Assembly (NCBI GenBank): GCA_009838965.1
Contig: VXQP01000045.1
Coordinates: forward strand, 1-34,036
Reading direction: 5' to 3'
Source: Chloroflexota bacterium
GTDB lineage: Bacteria > Chloroflexota > Dehalococcoidia > Lucifugimonadales > Australimonadaceae
Length of the DNA stretch: 34,036 nucleotides
The translations under genes and the position numbers were made by a program. Of the stretch, positions 14,161 to 22,526 are shown one piece after another. The notes under the pieces are model-generated. The model searched no databases and was not told the DNA's origin. It saw only the letters and a program-made list of their open reading frames with translations. The first letter of the stretch is position 1; every line of letters starts with the position of its first letter.

Positions 14161-15240
14161 ATGGCCGAGATAGTGCTTGGAGCAGGAACGTCGCACAGCC
14201 CGATGCTCGCACTGAACGCCGAGCAGTGGCCGCGCTACGCCGTAGGTGACCTGCGGCATCCCGAACTGGTCTTCCCGCCGGAAGGCTGGGCGATGCCGTA
14301 CGACGAAGGACTGGCCCGCGTGCCGACGGCGGTGAAGGAGAAGCCGCTGACGGACGAGGTATTCTCGGCGCAGGTAGACGCCTGCCAGCGCGGGATAGCC
14401 GAACTCGCCCGGACGTTCAACGAAGTGAAGCCGGACATCACCGTCATCATCTCCGACGACCAGGACGAATGGTTCTTCGAGGACAACATGCCGACGTTCT
14501 CCGTGTTCTGGGGGGAGTCGGTGCCTATCAAGCCGCGATCGCTGGCCGCAGGGTTCCGCGACCCGGACATCACACAGTCGATCGCGGACGGCTACGGCGA
14601 CGTTGAGATGGACGTGCCGGTGGCGTCCGGCCTGGGGCGTCACGTGATCGAGCACATGATCCAGAACGACTTCGACGTGTCGCACTTCACGTACCTGCAC
14701 GACACCTACGGCGGCAGGGTCGCCCGGCGTTACCCGAAGGAGCAGGGCGAGTTGGACTCAGTGCGCACCACGGAGCCCCGGGAGCAGGGCCTGCCGCACG
14801 GGTTCGCTTTCGTGGTGAAGCGGCTGTTCGACAACGAACCGCGCACCATCCTCCCCATCTTCCAGAACACCTGCTACCCGCCGAACCAGCCGACGCCGAA
14901 GCGCTCGTTCGAGTTCGGACGCGCGGTCGCGAACGCGATCCGCGCATGGGACAGCGATGCGCGGGTGGCGATCATCGGCTCTGGCGGGCTGAGTCACTTC
15001 GTCGTCGACGAGTGGCTGGACCGGACGGTGCTGAAGGCGCTCGAAGAGAAGGACTCCGAGACGTTGATGACGGTCCCGCGCAACCACCTCTACTCGGCGG
15101 CGTCCGAGACGCAGAACTGGATAGCGGTCGGCGGCGCGATGGCGGACACGGATCTGAACTACGAGACCATCGAGTACGTGCCGGTCTACCGGACGCCCGC
15201 GGGTACCGGCGGCGGCTGGGGATTCGGCCGCTGGGTGTAA
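14161..15240 (+). CDS. Class III extradiol ring-cleavage dioxygenase (LigB superfamily)
   Basis: A 359-residue protein of the LigB superfamily of non-haem Fe(II) dioxygenases that open catecholic rings. The first strand has LGAGTSHSP with His12, the position of the LigB iron ligand. IIGSGGLSHF is the GGLSH motif with the catalytic His, and SASETQNWIAVGG supplies the Glu ligand. In place of the NDH motif with the second His it reads IISDDQDEWFF, a variant I associate with gallate or 3-O-methylgallate-type and other single-chain members. Length suggests a single-chain enzyme with no separate LigA-type subunit seen nearby. A GGAGGT ribosome site precedes the ATG. It is divergent from a LigJ-like hydratase gene, fitting gallate-type cleavage followed by hydration. 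The substrate is inferred. Confidence 0.85.
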   Translation: MAEIVLGAGTSHSPMLALNAEQWPRYAVGDLRHPELVFPPEGWAMPYDEGLARVPTAVKEKPLTDEVFSAQVDACQRGIAELARTFNEVKPDITVIISDDQDEWFFEDNMPTFSVFWGESVPIKPRSLAAGFRDPDITQSIADGYGDVEMDVPVASGLGRHVIEHMIQNDFDVSHFTYLHDTYGGRVARRYPKEQGELDSVRTTEPREQGLPHGFAFVVKRLFDNEPRTILPIFQNTCYPPNQPTPKRSFEFGRAVANAIRAWDSDARVAIIGSGGLSHFVVDEWLDRTVLKALEEKDSETLMTVPRNHLYSAASETQNWIAVGGAMADTDLNYETIEYVPVYRTPAGTGGGWGFGRWV

Positions 15241-15268
15241 GCCGCACCCTCACAATGTGTGAACGGAT

Positions 15269-15294
15269 AGCGCCGGTGGACATCCACCGGCGCT
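15269..15294 (+). terminator. Hairpin terminator after the extradiol dioxygenase gene
   Basis: AGCGCCGGTGG (15269-15279) pairs with CCACCGGCGCT (15284-15294) around an ACAT loop, 11 bp perfect, then TTCTGCTTT. It lies 28 bp after the stop at 15240. The T-run is imperfect. It may serve both strands, since the minus-strand ABC operon ends at 15362. Confidence 0.75.
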
Positions 15295-15361
15295 TCTGCT
15301 TTACGGCGTGGTTCGACAGGCCCACTGCGAGCCGCTTGTTCCATCAGTACGGAGTGATTGT

Positions 15362-16543
15362 CTAACTCGCAGAGACGGTGCGGAAGCGCGTGACGGCCAC
15401 GGCGAGGAACACGGCGGCGAAGAGCAGGAGCGCGGCCATGTGCATGAGCACGTCCTGGCCTTCCGCGCCGAAGAGCATCAGCTTGTTGAAGGCGTCGTTC
15501 GCCCAGCCGTGCGGAGTGAGGCGTCCGATCGCCTGCATCCAGTCCGGCGTGATGAACAGCGGCCACCAGCATCCGCCGAGCGGCGCGAGCGTGAGTGAGG
15601 CGAGCACCGCCGCTGACGAGGCGCTCTTCACCGTACGGACGAGCGAGGCGAGCATGACACCGAAAGCAGACGACGCAACGGCCATGAGCACGGAGACAGC
15701 GATAACCGCAACAGGGGAGACGCCGAAGTCTATGGAGAAGGCGAAGATGCCCAGCGCCCACAGGAAGGCGAGCTGGATGAGCCCGCGGTAGAGGCTCGCG
15801 AGCATCTTGCCGGCGACGATAGCGGAACGCCGGACGCCGTTCGAAAGCAGACGCTCCAGGGTCTGGGTCTGACGCTCGCGAGCGATGGCTTCCGCCCCCA
15901 ACGCAGCGGCGAAGAACAGGAACATGGTGAGGTAACCGGGCAGAGTGAAGTTGGAGGCGTTGAACGGCTCCACGTCTCCCACCTGCTCGGTCGTGAAGAC
16001 GATGGAAGGCGGCGCAGCACCGAGTTGGCCGAGTTTGACGAGGTCCAGCGACCCGAACCCTTCCAGTTCGGTTACACCCCGCGCCGCAAGGCTGAGCGTG
16101 CCGATACGTCCGCCTATGGAGCGTGCGAGCCCGCCCAGCACGGCCTCGGTCTCGGGGTCGCCGTCGGCGGTGACGACCAGTATCTCCGTGCCCTCTCCGC
16201 TGAAGATGCGCTGTGTGAAGTCCACGGGGAAGAGCAGGTAGCCGGGGATGCGGCCTTCATGGAGCGCCAGCCCGGCATCCTTCGGGTCCCATTCGTCCAC
16301 GCCGGTGGAGTCGGTGATGGTGAGGACGTCGATGACCTCGCGGGAGAAGCCGCTCTCTTCCTCGGTTGCGACGGCCATCCGCAACTGATCGTCCTCCGGG
16401 CCGAGGTCTCCCAGTGCGAGCGAGAAGGCGACGATGAACAGGATCGGAAAGAGGAGCGCGAACCCCAGGGCGAACCTGTCTTTGAAGAACAGGCGCGTGT
16501 CCTTGAACGAAAGGAGCAGGGCTTGCCGGATGACGAGGCGCAT
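15362..16543 (-). CDS. ABC-2 type transporter permease (second subunit)
   Basis: A 393-residue membrane protein with one N-terminal helix (FALGFALLFPILFIVAFSLAL), a large extracytoplasmic loop (about 50-215) and a block of five helices at the C-terminus, the ABC-2/ABC2_membrane_3 layout. The cytoplasmic coupling motif EAIARERQTQTLERLLSNGVRR is clear. The start is ATG 16543, whose A overlaps the TGA of the preceding permease gene; a GTG three bases upstream is the alternative. It probably forms a heterodimer with the adjacent permease under the ATPase encoded at 17729-18484. Substrate is unknown; such exporters move drugs, lipids or peptides. Confidence 0.9.
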   Translation of the reverse strand: MRLVIRQALLLSFKDTRLFFKDRFALGFALLFPILFIVAFSLALGDLGPEDDQLRMAVATEEESGFSREVIDVLTITDSTGVDEWDPKDAGLALHEGRIPGYLLFPVDFTQRIFSGEGTEILVVTADGDPETEAVLGGLARSIGGRIGTLSLAARGVTELEGFGSLDLVKLGQLGAAPPSIVFTTEQVGDVEPFNASNFTLPGYLTMFLFFAAALGAEAIARERQTQTLERLLSNGVRRSAIVAGKMLASLYRGLIQLAFLWALGIFAFSIDFGVSPVAVIAVSVLMAVASSAFGVMLASLVRTVKSASSAAVLASLTLAPLGGCWWPLFITPDWMQAIGRLTPHGWANDAFNKLMLFGAEGQDVLMHMAALLLFAAVFLAVAVTRFRTVSAS

Positions 16544-17727
16544 CACTTCGCCTCCGACGAGACACGGAAGAGCATGCGCGCGACGATGAGGCAGACCACT
16601 GCTACACCGCCGAGGAGCGCCATCTCGAACGTGGCATCCCCGAGGGTTGCCGTCTCACCGAGGATGCCTTCGTAGGCGTCGATGGCGTAGCGGTTCAGCG
16701 TGAACCGGCTGAGAAGTTCGAGGACGCCGGAGTCGCCGATGGGGAAGAATGTCCCGCCGAACACGGTCATGAACATCGTGATGAACACGGCGCCCCAGGT
16801 GGCCTGGTCCTCCGTCCGCGCAACCGTGGCGATGACGAGCGCTATCGCACTGGCAGCCGCAGAGACCACGAGGGCCAGTACCGCGCTCTGCGCCAGCGCG
16901 GAGGGCCCCGCGATACGCAGCACGACGAACGCCAGCACGAGCAGGACGATCGTTTGCAGCATGCCGCGGCTGACGCCTGCGAGGAACTTCCCTGCGAATA
17001 GTTGGCTGGTATTCAACTGCGTGGTAAGCAGCCGCTCCAGCGTGCCGTTGCGTCGCTCCTCGATGAGCGTCTGGGCGTTGAGAGTGACCGAGAAGAGCAG
17101 GAACATGACGATGACGCCCGGGAGCAGACGGTCGAGGATGTCTTCTTCCTCCGCTTGCTCGTTGAGCGTCTGACTGACGACGCGGACAGGCGGGTTCCTG
17201 CGTGCATCGCCGAGGAGGAGCCCGGTGTGAAGTTCGACCTGCTCGGGCGACACGTTTTCGCTGACGAGGGCGCCGAGCGCGCGGCGCAACTCGTACTCGG
17301 AGGCGAGGCTGTCCGCCACGCCCTGGACGATGGCCGCGGTTATCTGGCCCGCGTCGCCGCCGTTGCCGCGCCGTTTGACGCGTACGACGGCCGGCGTGCC
17401 TGACTCGAGCGCGCCGGTGAACCCCGCAGGGATGACGAACCCCGTGAGGACGGCCGAGCGGTCGAGCGCATCGTTGAGTTCCGCCTCCGTGTACTGCCTT
17501 ACATCGAGGCCGTCCACGTCCTCGACGCGCTCGACGAGCTTGCGCGCGGCGTCCCCGCCGTCGAGGTCGGCAACGTGAGCGGTGGAGTTGAACGACGTGT
17601 CGCCGCCGAACACGCCGACCATCAGAGCGAACAGCACGATCGGAAGCGCGATGCTGAACGCAAGGGCGCCACGGTCTGCAAGGAAACGCTTGACCTCGAA
17701 GAGCGCGAGCAGGCTGGGGCGGCCCAT
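16543..17727 (-). CDS. ABC-2 type transporter permease (first subunit)
   Basis: A 394-residue permease, paralogous in layout to the next one: N-terminal helix LAFSIALPIVLFALMVGVFGG, a long outer loop (about 45-215), then the helix block beginning LLPGVIVMFLLFSVTLNAQ with the coupling segment QTLIEERRNGTLERLLTTQLN. The start is ATG 17727 (MGRPSLLALFEVKRF); the open frame continuing to 17835 is an upstream extension overlapping the ATPase gene. The ATG follows the ATPase stop by one base and the end overlaps the next permease start, so all three transporter genes are translationally coupled. Confidence 0.9.
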   Translation of the reverse strand: MGRPSLLALFEVKRFLADRGALAFSIALPIVLFALMVGVFGGDTSFNSTAHVADLDGGDAARKLVERVEDVDGLDVRQYTEAELNDALDRSAVLTGFVIPAGFTGALESGTPAVVRVKRRGNGGDAGQITAAIVQGVADSLASEYELRRALGALVSENVSPEQVELHTGLLLGDARRNPPVRVVSQTLNEQAEEEDILDRLLPGVIVMFLLFSVTLNAQTLIEERRNGTLERLLTTQLNTSQLFAGKFLAGVSRGMLQTIVLLVLAFVVLRIAGPSALAQSAVLALVVSAAASAIALVIATVARTEDQATWGAVFITMFMTVFGGTFFPIGDSGVLELLSRFTLNRYAIDAYEGILGETATLGDATFEMALLGGVAVVCLIVARMLFRVSSEAK

Positions 17728-17728
17728 G

Positions 17729-18484
<756 letters not shown>

Positions 18485-18537
18485 GGTATCAGAGCGGATG
18501 GAGTGGCACCGGCTAGCCGGGGGAGTAGAGACCGGTG

Positions 18538-19236
18538 TCAGTCCGGCGCCTGGAAGTCGGGAACGCCCTCTGCGATGGTGGACGTCCAGCTGTCGAGGTC
18601 GGTGACCCAGCCGTAGCGGCGCTTGATGGCGAACAGCGCCTGGTCGTGCGTCTCCAGGATGATGCCTCCGCAGCAGTCCTCGATGAGGACGGGGAAGTAC
18701 TCATGGAAGTACGCGTCCCGCGCGGTGGCCTCGACGCAGGTGGGAGTCCCGATGCCGGTGATGAAGAGGTGCCGAACGCCAAGGCGCTTCAGCACGAGGT
18801 CGAAGTCCGTCCGCTGGAACGCGCTGTAGAGGTTCTTCGCGATGACGTACTCGCCATCCTGTGGGCTGAGCTCCTCGACGATCTCGCCGCCCCAGGTGCC
18901 GTCGATGCCGACGGCGCGCTCCATCGCCGGATCGCTCAGGTCCGCCCGGTAAGCGGCGCTCTTCCAGTACCAGGGTGAGTCTGGACCCGCGCGCAGCATG
19001 GGGTCGGCGGGGATGACCATGCGGGTGAACAGGACGGGCATGCCCGCTGCACGGGCGTACGCCAGTGCACGCTGGATCGTCGGGATGACGCGCCTGCCGT
19101 GCTCCGTGTCGACGCCTGTGAGATCGAAGAAGCCGCCCGGTTTGATGTCGTAGTTCTGCATGTCGATGACGCACAGGGCGCTCTTCGACACCTCGAAGTC
19201 GATGGCCTCGGGCTCGGCTCTCAGGTTCAGTTGCAT
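18538..19236 (-). CDS. Isochorismatase-fold cysteine hydrolase (RutB-like)
   Basis: A 232-residue hydrolase with the catalytic triad Asp25 (CVIDMQNYD), Lys134 (VIAKNLYSAF) and Cys167 (GIGTPTCVEATARDAYFHEY). The family includes isochorismatase, nicotinamidase, biuret hydrolase and ureidoacrylate amidohydrolase RutB; the EIVEELSPQDGE and LYSAFQRTDFD stretches are most like RutB and N-carbamoyl-type members. The start at ATG 19236 is chosen because GGAGG lies six bases upstream; a GTG one codon earlier is too close to it. It lies 56 bp after the LLM oxidoreductase gene, an arrangement that recalls pyrimidine (RutA/RutB) or other heterocycle breakdown. The actual amide substrate is unknown. Confidence 0.88.
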   Translation of the reverse strand: MQLNLRAEPEAIDFEVSKSALCVIDMQNYDIKPGGFFDLTGVDTEHGRRVIPTIQRALAYARAAGMPVLFTRMVIPADPMLRAGPDSPWYWKSAAYRADLSDPAMERAVGIDGTWGGEIVEELSPQDGEYVIAKNLYSAFQRTDFDLVLKRLGVRHLFITGIGTPTCVEATARDAYFHEYFPVLIEDCCGGIILETHDQALFAIKRRYGWVTDLDSWTSTIAEGVPDFQAPD

Positions 19237-19292
19237 CACGCCCCTCCGTCACAGGCGGTTCGCACGGACGGTATAGGTGCTCTCCGGGGGTG

Positions 19293-20312
19293 TCAACCGG
19301 ACGGTCGGAGGACGCTTTCCCCACCGGCGGCACGCAGTGCGGAGGCGAACGCCTCGATAGCGCTTAGCGGGTCCTCGCCCGCGAGCTGCACCCGCGCGAT
19401 GAAATGTCGCGTCGGTGCGCGCTCCGCGAAAGCGAGCGCCCGTTCGGCCGCCTGCTGGGGTGTGCCGTGCGCAACCATGGCATCGACCAGCCGGTGCAAC
19501 TGCTCCGTCGAGAGGTCGGACGCCTGCGAGACGTCTTCGAGCGAGGGCATGCGTTCGCGCATCAGGCGGGAGTAGACCCTGTTGCGGTTCAGCAGGCCGG
19601 AGAGGGCGTACCGGGCAGCGCTCTCGTACGCACGCTGCTCGGAGTCCGCCATGAACACCGGCAATCCGAGCGCAACCGGGATACTGTCTGCGTCTCGCTG
19701 CGCTTCGCGGGCGCCGGCTGCCACGTGGTCCATCGCTGTCGCGACCACTTCAGGGTCGACGCCGACCATGGCGTAGACGCCGTCGGCGGCAGCGCCTGCA
19801 GCCTCCAGCATCCTCGGACTGCTGGCATTGATGTAGACCGGCACGGGCGCCGCGAGGGCGAACTCGGAGTCCAGGGTGCGGCGGATGGTCTCCGCTGCGT
19901 CGGCCAACTGGGAGGCGGTTGCGCCGGGTTCGCCCAGGTACTTCACCGCGAGATCGCCGCTGCCGATCATCAGGCAGGCGCGGCCCGGCGCCGATTCTCC
20001 GAGAGTTGCGGCCAAGCTCGCCAGCATCTTGGGGTGCCGTGTCACGGGGTTCGCCACCGACGGGAAGAGCGTCACCCGTTCCGTCTGCTGAGCCGCGAGC
20101 ACGAGGCGCACGAACACGTCCCTGCCGGTGTGCGGATGGTCGGGCATCCCCACGCCGGAGAAACCCAGTTCCTCGGCCCGCACGGCGAACCGCGACGACT
20201 CGGCAAGCGGCAGATCCGTGGCGTCGTTGACGTCGATGCGGAGATCCGAGGCCGATGTGGGGTAGGGCATGGGGAAGGCTGCCTCACAGGGAGTTCCAGT
20301 CGTACTTACCAT
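19293..20312 (-). CDS. LLM-class flavin-dependent oxidoreductase
   Basis: A 339-residue luciferase-like TIM-barrel protein. Characteristic segments are AVRAEELGFSGVGMPDHPHTGRD, TERVTLFPSVANPVTRHPKMLASLAATL, RACLMIGSGDLAVKYLG and a late PQQAAERALAFAE. The overall pattern is that of Mer/FGD-type members that use F420H2 or FMNH2; which cofactor is used cannot be decided by eye. The start could be ATG 20312 or ATG 20270 (MPYPTSASDLRIDV); neither has a strong ribosome site. It heads a minus-strand series (hydrolase, ABC transporter) and is divergent from the SRAP gene, 40 bp away. Confidence 0.85.
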   Translation of the reverse strand: MVSTTGTPCEAAFPMPYPTSASDLRIDVNDATDLPLAESSRFAVRAEELGFSGVGMPDHPHTGRDVFVRLVLAAQQTERVTLFPSVANPVTRHPKMLASLAATLGESAPGRACLMIGSGDLAVKYLGEPGATASQLADAAETIRRTLDSEFALAAPVPVYINASSPRMLEAAGAAADGVYAMVGVDPEVVATAMDHVAAGAREAQRDADSIPVALGLPVFMADSEQRAYESAARYALSGLLNRNRVYSRLMRERMPSLEDVSQASDLSTEQLHRLVDAMVAHGTPQQAAERALAFAERAPTRHFIARVQLAGEDPLSAIEAFASALRAAGGESVLRPSG

Positions 20313-20325
20313 ATCAACGCCCCGG

Positions 20326-20331
20326 TATCAT
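20326..20331 (+). promoter_or_regulatory. Possible -10 element for the SRAP gene
   Basis: TATCAT lies 21 bp before ATG 20353, which would give a leader of about 15 nt that still contains the GAGAGGAA ribosome site. No convincing -35 is seen. It sits in the 40-bp gap shared with the divergent LLM gene. Confidence 0.35.
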
Positions 20332-20352
20332 CCACCCGAGAGGAACGCTCCC

Positions 20353-21033
20353 ATGTGCGGAAGATACAGCCTCATAGCGGAGATAACGCAACTCGCCCTG
20401 CGATTCGAGTTCGAGGCTGGCGGGCTGGCGCAGCCTCCCCGCTACAACGTCGCGCCCACCCAGATGGTGCTCACCGTCGGGAGCGGCGAGCCGAGACAGG
20501 CCTCGTACATGCGCTGGGGGCTGGTCCCGTCCGGGGCAGGGGGCGTCTCCGCAGGCGCGCCGATGATCAACGCGCGTGCCGAGACCATCGCTGAGAGGCC
20601 GAGCTTCCGCACCGCACTGCGGGAGCGGCGCTGTCTCATTCCCGCCGACGGCTTCTACGAATGGCGGCGCGGCAACGGCAGCCAGTCGCCCGTGCGTGTC
20701 ACGCTGGCGTCAGGGGAGCCCTTCGCCTTCGCCGGTCTCTGGGAAACGTGGCGCGACCCGAATGGCGACCCCGTCGGGTCGTGCACCATCATCACGACGC
20801 AGGCGAATGAACTGCTCCGGCCTATCCATGACCGGATGCCGGTCATCCTGACGAGAGACCTGGAATCGCTCTGGCTGGACGACGAGATGCGAGACACTGC
20901 TGCTCTCGGCAGCCTGCTGGTCCCATACGACTCCGGCCTGATGGACCTCTACGAGGTCTCCACCCTGGTCAACTCCGCCTTCAACGACGGCCCGGAGCTA
21001 TTGGCGCCCCCACGGCAGACGAGGCTCCTCTAG
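20353..21033 (+). CDS. SRAP-family abasic-site protein (YedK/HMCES)
   Basis: A 226-residue SOS-response-associated peptidase domain protein. After Met removal the nucleophile Cys2 (MCGRYS) can form a thiazolidine crosslink with abasic sites in single-stranded DNA. Family signatures are RYNVAPTQ, MRWGLVP, INARAETIAERPSFR, RRCLIPADGFYEW (the conserved Glu) and PIHDRMPVIL (the conserved His). The start is ATG 20353 because Cys must be residue 2 and GAGAGGAA precedes it; the open frame extending to 20269 is an artefact. It protects replication at abasic lesions. It is transcribed alone and ends in a hairpin. Confidence 0.95.
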   Translation: MCGRYSLIAEITQLALRFEFEAGGLAQPPRYNVAPTQMVLTVGSGEPRQASYMRWGLVPSGAGGVSAGAPMINARAETIAERPSFRTALRERRCLIPADGFYEWRRGNGSQSPVRVTLASGEPFAFAGLWETWRDPNGDPVGSCTIITTQANELLRPIHDRMPVILTRDLESLWLDDEMRDTAALGSLLVPYDSGLMDLYEVSTLVNSAFNDGPELLAPPRQTRLL

Positions 21034-21044
21034 CGGACGAAGGA

Positions 21045-21070
21045 ACGGGGCAGCCTCATGGCTGCCCCGT
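21045..21070. terminator. Hairpin between convergent SRAP and Rieske genes
   Basis: ACGGGGCAGCC (21045-21055) pairs perfectly with GGCTGCCCCGT (21060-21070) around TCAT. Neither side has a long T-run, so termination efficiency is uncertain, but the position between two convergent stops suits a bidirectional terminator. Confidence 0.65.
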
Positions 21071-21095
21071 CAGGTCTATCCGCTGTGGGATGCGT

Positions 21096-22433
21096 CTAGT
21101 GTTCGCGGCCGTCCGAGAACCACTTGCCCTTCCTGAGCGCGCCGCCGCTGTCGATCCGCTTGCCGGAGATCTGGTACTCGGCCTTGATGCCTTCCCATTC
21201 GCCCAACCGTGCCCCCGAGCCGGAAAGCACTGCCTCCACGTCCGGCTTGCGGGGCGTCGTGCCGCGGTAGGGGCCGCCCATCTCTTCGTAGCCGGGGTAC
21301 ATGTAGTGCTCGCAGGGCAGCACGATGGTGCCCTCCTCCTCGCGGTGGACGTTCATCGGCTCGCCGCCGTCCTCGACGACAGCCGCCTGTTCGTCGAGCA
21401 TGCGGCGGAACATGATGATGCCGACGTCCGTCACGCCGAGGCGCTCGGTCGTGCGGTCGGAGACGGCGCCCTGGATGACCCACGCGACCTGGTCCTGCGC
21501 GGCGACGTAGTCGCGGATGATGCGCCCGTTCGCGTCGAAGAGAGGGCGTTCGTCGTAGGGGATCTCGGTCTGCGGCTCTTCGCCGTCGTTGTACTGCCGG
21601 TAGTTAGTGATGATGTGGTAGGTGTGGGTGTCGTCAACGGGGACGCGGATCTCGAGCCCGTGGCTCACGCGGAGGATGTTGGGGAAGAGGATGGGGTGGC
21701 CAATGGCCCAGTGGTCGTCGCTCTCCTGCTCATCGCCGACGAGCCTGCGCTTGATGACGCCGTAGTCCGTGACCTCGAACCCGATCTTGCGGTGGTCGGC
21801 CCCGCGCGCGCCGACGGCGGTGTTCCATGCGTCGCGCTCCTCGGGCGACTTGATGCGGTTCATCTGCCAGCCACCCCAGTATCGGTGGAGCCACTGGAAG
21901 TGCAGGGGGTCGAGCGAGTTCTCCTGGCACTGCAGCCAGTTGCAGGGGAGCATCGTTCCCCAGTTGTCCTTGTGGCCTTCCCAGTTGAGCACGTCCCACT
22001 TGGGGAGGACGGGAGCGGGCAGGGGGCCCATGTAGACGAAGACGAGACCGCCCAGCTCCTCCACGGGGTAGGACTTGATGCGCACCTTGTCCTTGAACTT
22101 GGAGCCTTCGGGCTCCGACGGTTGGTCGACGCACTGGCCGTGCTCGTTGAATATCCAGCCGTGGTAGGCGCACCTGATCCCGTTCTCCTCCGGTATGCCG
22201 TAGGAGAGGTTCGCTTTCCGGTGCGCGCACGATGGCTCGATACAGCCGACGGTGCCGCTGGCGTCGCGGTAGAGGACGAGGTCCTCGCCGAGGAGGCGCA
22301 CCTCTTTCGTGGGGGTCTCGGCGTTCAGTTGGGCGCTGCCGGCGATGGGGTGCCAGTAGCGGCGCATCAGTTCGCCCATCGGCGTGCCGGGCCCGACCTT
22401 CGTGAGGCGATCGTTCATCTCCGCAGTGAGCAT
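21096..22433 (-). CDS. Rieske non-haem iron oxygenase, alpha subunit (phthalate dioxygenase-like), paralog 1
   Basis: A 445-residue ring-hydroxylating or demethylating oxygenase. The Rieske 2Fe-2S site is Cys69, His71, Cys88, His91 (CxH-x16-CxxH, ending YHGW). The mononuclear iron site is NSLDPLHFQWLH with Asp175, His178 and His183; the third ligand, a carboxylate, is probably the Asp in YVAAQDQVAW. The opening (LTKVGPGTPMGELMRRYWHP) is typical of the phthalate 4,5-dioxygenase oxygenase group. Such enzymes need a reductase, which is absent here. It is the last gene of a minus-strand cluster after a bicupin (gap 93 bp) and is a paralog of the oxygenase at 23916. The aromatic or methoxy substrate is unknown. 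Confidence 0.92.
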   Translation of the reverse strand: MLTAEMNDRLTKVGPGTPMGELMRRYWHPIAGSAQLNAETPTKEVRLLGEDLVLYRDASGTVGCIEPSCAHRKANLSYGIPEENGIRCAYHGWIFNEHGQCVDQPSEPEGSKFKDKVRIKSYPVEELGGLVFVYMGPLPAPVLPKWDVLNWEGHKDNWGTMLPCNWLQCQENSLDPLHFQWLHRYWGGWQMNRIKSPEERDAWNTAVGARGADHRKIGFEVTDYGVIKRRLVGDEQESDDHWAIGHPILFPNILRVSHGLEIRVPVDDTHTYHIITNYRQYNDGEEPQTEIPYDERPLFDANGRIIRDYVAAQDQVAWVIQGAVSDRTTERLGVTDVGIIMFRRMLDEQAAVVEDGGEPMNVHREEEGTIVLPCEHYMYPGYEEMGGPYRGTTPRKPDVEAVLSGSGARLGEWEGIKAEYQISGKRIDSGGALRKGKWFSDGREH

Positions 22434-22493
22434 GGCCGTCCTCCTCTGCTATCTGCGTCCATCGTATGTTCGGCTTGAAACGCGGTCAATGTG

Positions 22494-22519
22494 AATGGCC
22501 GGGGAGTTCCCCGACCATT
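22494..22519 (-). terminator. Hairpin between the bicupin and Rieske 1 genes
   Basis: AATGG-C-CGGGG (22494-22504) pairs with CCCCG-A-CCATT (22509-22519) around AGTT, with one C/A mismatch. It lies 7 bp after the bicupin stop. No T-run follows on the minus strand, so it may be a weak terminator or an mRNA-processing/stability hairpin. Confidence 0.5.
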
Positions 22520-22526
22520 CCCTTGC

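Noticed and set aside
18509..18520. 12-bp perfect palindrome CCGGCTAGCCGG between the ABC ATPase and hydrolase genes
   Set aside because: Short, GC-rich and without a T-run; could be chance, and no second copy was noticed.
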